A stretch of 64,000 nt of DNA from Lachnospiraceae bacterium UBA7196 (GTDB lineage Bacteria > Bacillota > Clostridia > Lachnospirales > Lachnospiraceae). A program made the position numbers and the translations under genes. This document shows, piece after piece, positions 60,924-64,000 of the stretch (positions within the stretch are counted from its first letter, which is position 1; each line of letters opens with the position of its first letter). Location: contig DKUU01000011.1 in the NCBI GenBank assembly GCA_002490835.1, forward strand, positions 7,688 through 71,687, read 5' to 3'. The notes beneath the pieces are model-generated. The model was given only the letters and a program-made list of their open reading frames with translations, made no database searches and was not told the origin of the DNA.

Positions 60924-62264
60924 TTAGAAAAAAATTACAAGATTTACAATATATTTCAGAATCCATAAAAAGCTCTGTTCCTCCACTTCTTCCTCCGCCA
61001 AAAGGTCATAGCGTTTGATAAGCTCCCCGTTTAGATAGTAGGACACTTCGCCTACCTTCTCCCCCGCCGCGACGGGCGCGTCAAGCGCAGTCTCCACGCG
61101 GGTCTTCACCTCCACGCTGTCCTCTTCGCTAAGCAGATAAGGCAGGCTCTTCTCCCCCTTTTCCATGGTAACGCCCACAAATGCTTCGTCCCACGGCGTC
61201 CCGGTTTTACCTGCAATACCGCCCCGCACGGGGATATCTTCAAACGTCTTTTCCTCATAGATATCCTGATAACGGTAATGCTCCATGCCATAGGCGGCAA
61301 GCTTCTTCATATCGCTCCACTTATAGCTTTTGTTGTTCGGCCAGCCGCAGGCCAAAAGCGCCACGGTAAAGATACGTCCCTCGCTCTCAAGCGCCCCCAC
61401 ATAACAGTAGCCCGCATTGTTCGTAAATCCCGTCTTTCCAGAGAGCGCCTCCCGCATCATGCCCAGAAACGCATTATGGTTGTCACAGTGAAAACGCCTG
61501 CTGCCGTCCACATCGGTAAAGTCGTAGCTGATCGTGCGGGTGATTTCCAGAAATTCTTCCTTTTTTGGGGAATCCGTCACGCAGTAAGCCATGATCTTCG
61601 CCAGATCGGCCGCCGTCGTGGCATGCGTCTTTCCCGTCTCATTCACCGTGGCATCCAGTCCGTTCGGCGTAATAAAATAAGTGTCATAGCAGCCGATATC
61701 GCGCGCCTTCTGGTTCATCATCGCCGCAAACTGCTCCACGCTGCCGCCCACGGCCTCCGCGACTACCACCGCCGCATCGTTGTGGGACTCGAGCATCAGG
61801 GAATAGAGAAGGTCCTTTAGTCGGAACTTCTCCCCCTGTTTGACATAGAGTTTGACCTTCGGCATACCCGCCGCATAGGCGGAAGCTTCCGCGATCTGCT
61901 CTAGGTCACCGTATTCGAGCGCAAGGATACAGGTCATGATCTTAGTCGTGCTGGCCATGGGGAGGACGGCGTCCTCATTTTTCCCGTAGAGCACCCGTCC
62001 CGAATCCGCATCCATCAGGACAGCTGCCTGCGCGTAGAGCTGCAGATTTTCCTCTGCCGCATCCTCGTTTTCCTTATCAGAGGCTTTCTGAACAGCCGAA
62101 TCACGAACGCTTTTCCATCCGGCTGCCTGCGCTGTCTGCTGCGAAACCGTCCGCCTTTGCGCATATCCCTGTACACAAAGCAGGGCAGCCGCCAATACGA
62201 TAGCCGCTACCCTGAAATATTTCTGTCTTTCACCTTTATTTGTTAAATTCTCTCGATTGCGCAT
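60924..62264 (-). CDS. dacA: D-alanyl-D-alanine carboxypeptidase (penicillin-binding protein 5/6 type)
   Basis: About 446 residues. An N-terminal signal (VAAIVLAAALLCVQGYAQ) is followed by the peptidase S11 domain with all three active-site motifs: SxxK in MASTTKIMTC, SxN in ESHNDAAV, and KTG in SGKTGFTNNAG. A C-terminal beta domain (GEKVGEVSYYLNGELI) and a hydrophobic tail (ILKYIVNLVIFF) anchor it outside. It removes the terminal D-Ala of peptidoglycan stem peptides. Confidence 0.95.
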   Translation of the reverse strand: MRNRENLTNKGERQKYFRVAAIVLAAALLCVQGYAQRRTVSQQTAQAAGWKSVRDSAVQKASDKENEDAAEENLQLYAQAAVLMDADSGRVLYGKNEDAVLPMASTTKIMTCILALEYGDLEQIAEASAYAAGMPKVKLYVKQGEKFRLKDLLYSLMLESHNDAAVVVAEAVGGSVEQFAAMMNQKARDIGCYDTYFITPNGLDATVNETGKTHATTAADLAKIMAYCVTDSPKKEEFLEITRTISYDFTDVDGSRRFHCDNHNAFLGMMREALSGKTGFTNNAGYCYVGALESEGRIFTVALLACGWPNNKSYKWSDMKKLAAYGMEHYRYQDIYEEKTFEDIPVRGGIAGKTGTPWDEAFVGVTMEKGEKSLPYLLSEEDSVEVKTRVETALDAPVAAGEKVGEVSYYLNGELIKRYDLLAEEEVEEQSFLWILKYIVNLVIFF

Positions 62265-62350
62265 ACCCACGTCCCGACATTACCGTTCGTTAATATATAT
62301 GCGCAGTCCGCTTTCCTATGACATGGTTATTTAAGCCGCCTCTGCAAAAG

Positions 62351-62752
62351 TTAATCCCAATAACCGCCGTCCCCCGCCTGAAGCGCCTTGCTTTTACAGA
62401 CCGGACATTCCGTCTTTTTACTCCATCCTTTTACGCCTTCCGCTTCCGTACAGAGATCTTTTATCTCCTTCCCGCACAAAGGACACAGTCCGACACAAGC
62501 TTCCTCACTGTCCATACTTTGCAATACCGGAACTGCCACTATATTTTGACAATGTCCGCAGACAGCCGGCCTGTACTGAAAATCATAGGCCGGAATCTTA
62601 CTTGCCAAAAGCAGATCTTCCGCCTGCTGCCGCTTCTTATCCGAAAATGCCGCCAGAATATTTTCCTTTTTACCGTGCAGCAGTCCGTTTCCCGCAAAGC
62701 ACTGCCATTCCTTTTTACAGGACTTACAGCGCACATTGATGATTTCGCCCAT
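62351..62752 (-). CDS. Small multi-zinc-ribbon protein of unknown function
   Basis: A 133-residue cytoplasmic protein with four CxxC pairs: VRCKSCKKE, VCGHCQN, LCPLCGKE and ECPVCKSK. They should form two zinc ribbons separated by a helical spacer (KKRQQAEDLLLASK). It lies 15 bases after the proteolytic flagellin gene and has GGGAGG before its start, so the two are probably cotranscribed. Possibly a chaperone or regulator of that flagellin (inference). Confidence 0.75.
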   Translation of the reverse strand: MGEIINVRCKSCKKEWQCFAGNGLLHGKKENILAAFSDKKRQQAEDLLLASKIPAYDFQYRPAVCGHCQNIVAVPVLQSMDSEEACVGLCPLCGKEIKDLCTEAEGVKGWSKKTECPVCKSKALQAGDGGYWD

Positions 62753-62767
62753 CGCATCCTCCCTTCA

Positions 62768-64000
62768 CTAACCGAGAAGGCTTAAGATGATCTGAGAACT
62801 CTGGTTCGCCTGCGACAGCATGGAGGTACCCGCCTGCATCAGGATCTGATTATTGGAATATGTTACCATCTCTTTCGCGATATCCGTATCCCTGATCTGC
62901 GCTTCCGCCGCCGTGGTATTCTCTATGATATTATCCAGATTCCGAATGGTATGTTCCAATCGGTTCTGGATCGCGCCGTAGTGGCTCCTCACATTACTCA
63001 CATAATGAATCGCCCTCTTGATCTCATCTATGGCCGCATCCGCATCGTCCGTTGTCTTGACATTCATATCTTCAAGCCCCAGCGCCTGACTGCTCATCTT
63101 ATACAGATCAACGTCGATATGGATCCCCGGCTCGGCGCCTACCTGCAGCGCAATCATCGCCGGCCCGCTGTAATCCACGCTGACCTGAAAAGGATCGATC
63201 CTGAAAGGCTGATCCAGCGCGCCCGTACCCAAAACCGAAGATGGCCCCACGCCAAGGCCGCCTGCGGCAATCACGGAACCCGCTCCCTTTCTGGACTCAT
63301 AAGCCAGCTTTCTGACAAACTCCGTCAATTCCGCGTTCCCGTTTTTAAATCTGTTATTCAGCTCACCTACAGTAATACCTGTATTTTGCTGTATTGCCGC
63401 AGCTAACGGCTTCCCCGCGAGAAGATCCTTAAAAATCTTATCCATACCGGCTGCGATATTTTCGCCCGTCACGTCTCCCTTTCCGTTCGCCAGCCAGCCA
63501 AGGTAAGCCGTTCCCAGATAGCCGTGACCGTAAGGTCTGCCGCTCATCGTAAATTTACCCAGATAGTTTTTGATATTGCCATCCTGACTCGTATCATTCT
63601 CATCCGTCAGGAAATTTGCGTAATAAGACAGCGTATCGTTCCAGCCGTTAGCAAAGCCGCCGCCTGCAAGCTGGGCCGTCCCTTCCGCAAACCATGTCGG
63701 ATATTTCTCGCCCTTGCGCCCGCTCATGCCGTCCGTCAGGGTATACTGCATCACCGAGTGCATCAATTCGTGTGCCATGGTCGATTTCAAAGCATCCGCA
63801 TTTTTCCCGGTGCCTTTCACATCCGCATCGTTAAAGTCCGCCGCATCCACACGAATCCCCATGGAAGTGGGTTTTCCGCCGCCGAAGCTGTAGGTAAAAT
63901 AAGCGTAGGCCATGGTATTGTACTTTCCGTCGATATAAGCCACCTGCAGGGCCATATTGATGGTGTCGCTGCCCACCGCATTTTTTAGCGACGGGAAAGC
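62768..64000 (-). CDS. Flagellin with embedded zinc metalloprotease domain (flagellinolysin type), 5' part outside the window
   Basis: The visible 410 or so residues remain open at the right edge. The first 200 belong to a protease domain with the zinc motif HELMH (about 63758-63772) and a second glutamate in FAEGTAQ, the gluzincin pattern. The last 130 are a standard flagellin C-terminal D1/D0 region (NRLEHTIRNLDNII, RDTDIAKEMVTYSNNQILMQ, ending ILSLLG). Published flagellinolysins carry an HExxH peptidase in the hypervariable flagellin region and make proteolytic filaments. This gene matches that design. Confidence 0.9.
   Translation of the reverse strand, partial: AFPSLKNAVGSDTINMALQVAYIDGKYNTMAYAYFTYSFGGGKPTSMGIRVDAADFNDADVKGTGKNADALKSTMAHELMHSVMQYTLTDGMSGRKGEKYPTWFAEGTAQLAGGGFANGWNDTLSYYANFLTDENDTSQDGNIKNYLGKFTMSGRPYGHGYLGTAYLGWLANGKGDVTGENIAAGMDKIFKDLLAGKPLAAAIQQNTGITVGELNNRFKNGNAELTEFVRKLAYESRKGAGSVIAAGGLGVGPSSVLGTGALDQPFRIDPFQVSVDYSGPAMIALQVGAEPGIHIDVDLYKMSSQALGLEDMNVKTTDDADAAIDEIKRAIHYVSNVRSHYGAIQNRLEHTIRNLDNIIENTTAAEAQIRDTDIAKEMVTYSNNQILMQAGTSMLSQANQSSQIILSLLG

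Noticed and set aside
1..64000. CRISPR arrays, rRNA and tRNA genes
   Set aside because: Looked for evenly spaced direct repeats and for cloverleaf and rRNA sequences in the intergenic gaps on both strands; none were recognised.

Overview
The window looks like a piece of a Lachnospiraceae-type (Clostridia) chromosome. The evidence is a clostridial-order Rnf operon (CDGEAB), ATP-dependent PEP carboxykinase, a biotin-dependent Na+-pumping decarboxylase cluster, a SleB-type cortex hydrolase, L,D-transpeptidase, flagellins, a CD3324-type small regulator, strong AGGAGG ribosome-binding sites and TTGACA/TATAAT promoters. I cannot name the genus. I found no rRNA, tRNA, CRISPR array or complete insertion sequence.

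Layout. 0-12.3 kb, mostly minus strand: a lipoprotein that joins a propeller-like domain to a solute-binding domain, a diguanylate cyclase, pckA, an atypical short flagellin, a complete branched-chain amino acid ABC transporter (livKHMGF) and deoC. 12.5-22.9 kb, mixed strands: citrate synthase, L,D-transpeptidase, threonine synthase, SleB-like hydrolase, an AP2/HNH-like protein, a GH25-fold membrane protein whose catalytic residues look lost, an esterase, an SH3b protein and ApbE. 22.9-36.8 kb is the accessory stretch: an AbiF/AbiD-like HEPN gene with its own promoter and a structured RNA leader but an in-frame stop, a small frameshifted gene, an ECF sigma/ABC transporter operon, a PadR/SEDS operon, MarR and GNAT genes, a CD3324/RNHCP pair, an Rpn-type nuclease pseudogene and several orphans.

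36.8-47.6 kb: an aldo/keto reductase, then one apparent transcription unit in which rnfCDGEAB runs into a TerY-P-like signalling module (protein kinase, cytoplasmic leucine-rich repeat protein, vWA protein, PP2C phosphatase, TerY-C zinc protein). Only 19 bases separate rnfB from the kinase. A strongly folded 150-base element lies inside the module. 47.8-55.4 kb: a YprB-like exonuclease, then a long minus-strand run of tetR, rpiR, a BaiN-like flavoprotein, cmk, ispH, rpsA and cheR. 55.6-60.8 kb: a five-gene biotin cluster with two different carboxyltransferases (OadA/5S-like and MmdA/12S-like), one biotin carrier, a Na+-pump beta subunit and an OadG-like protein. 60.9-64 kb: a penicillin-binding carboxypeptidase, a zinc-ribbon protein and the 3' part of a flagellin carrying a zinc metalloprotease domain (flagellinolysin type), cut by the window edge.

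How it fits together. PEPCK, the biotin carboxyltransferases with their ion pump, and Rnf together suggest anaerobic metabolism coupled to an ion gradient. ApbE would attach FMN to RnfG and RnfD, both of which carry visible flavinylation motifs. The best candidates for something new are the Rnf-linked kinase/phosphatase module with its structured RNA element, the broken AbiF locus with its intact RNA leader, and the double-carboxyltransferase ion-pump cluster.
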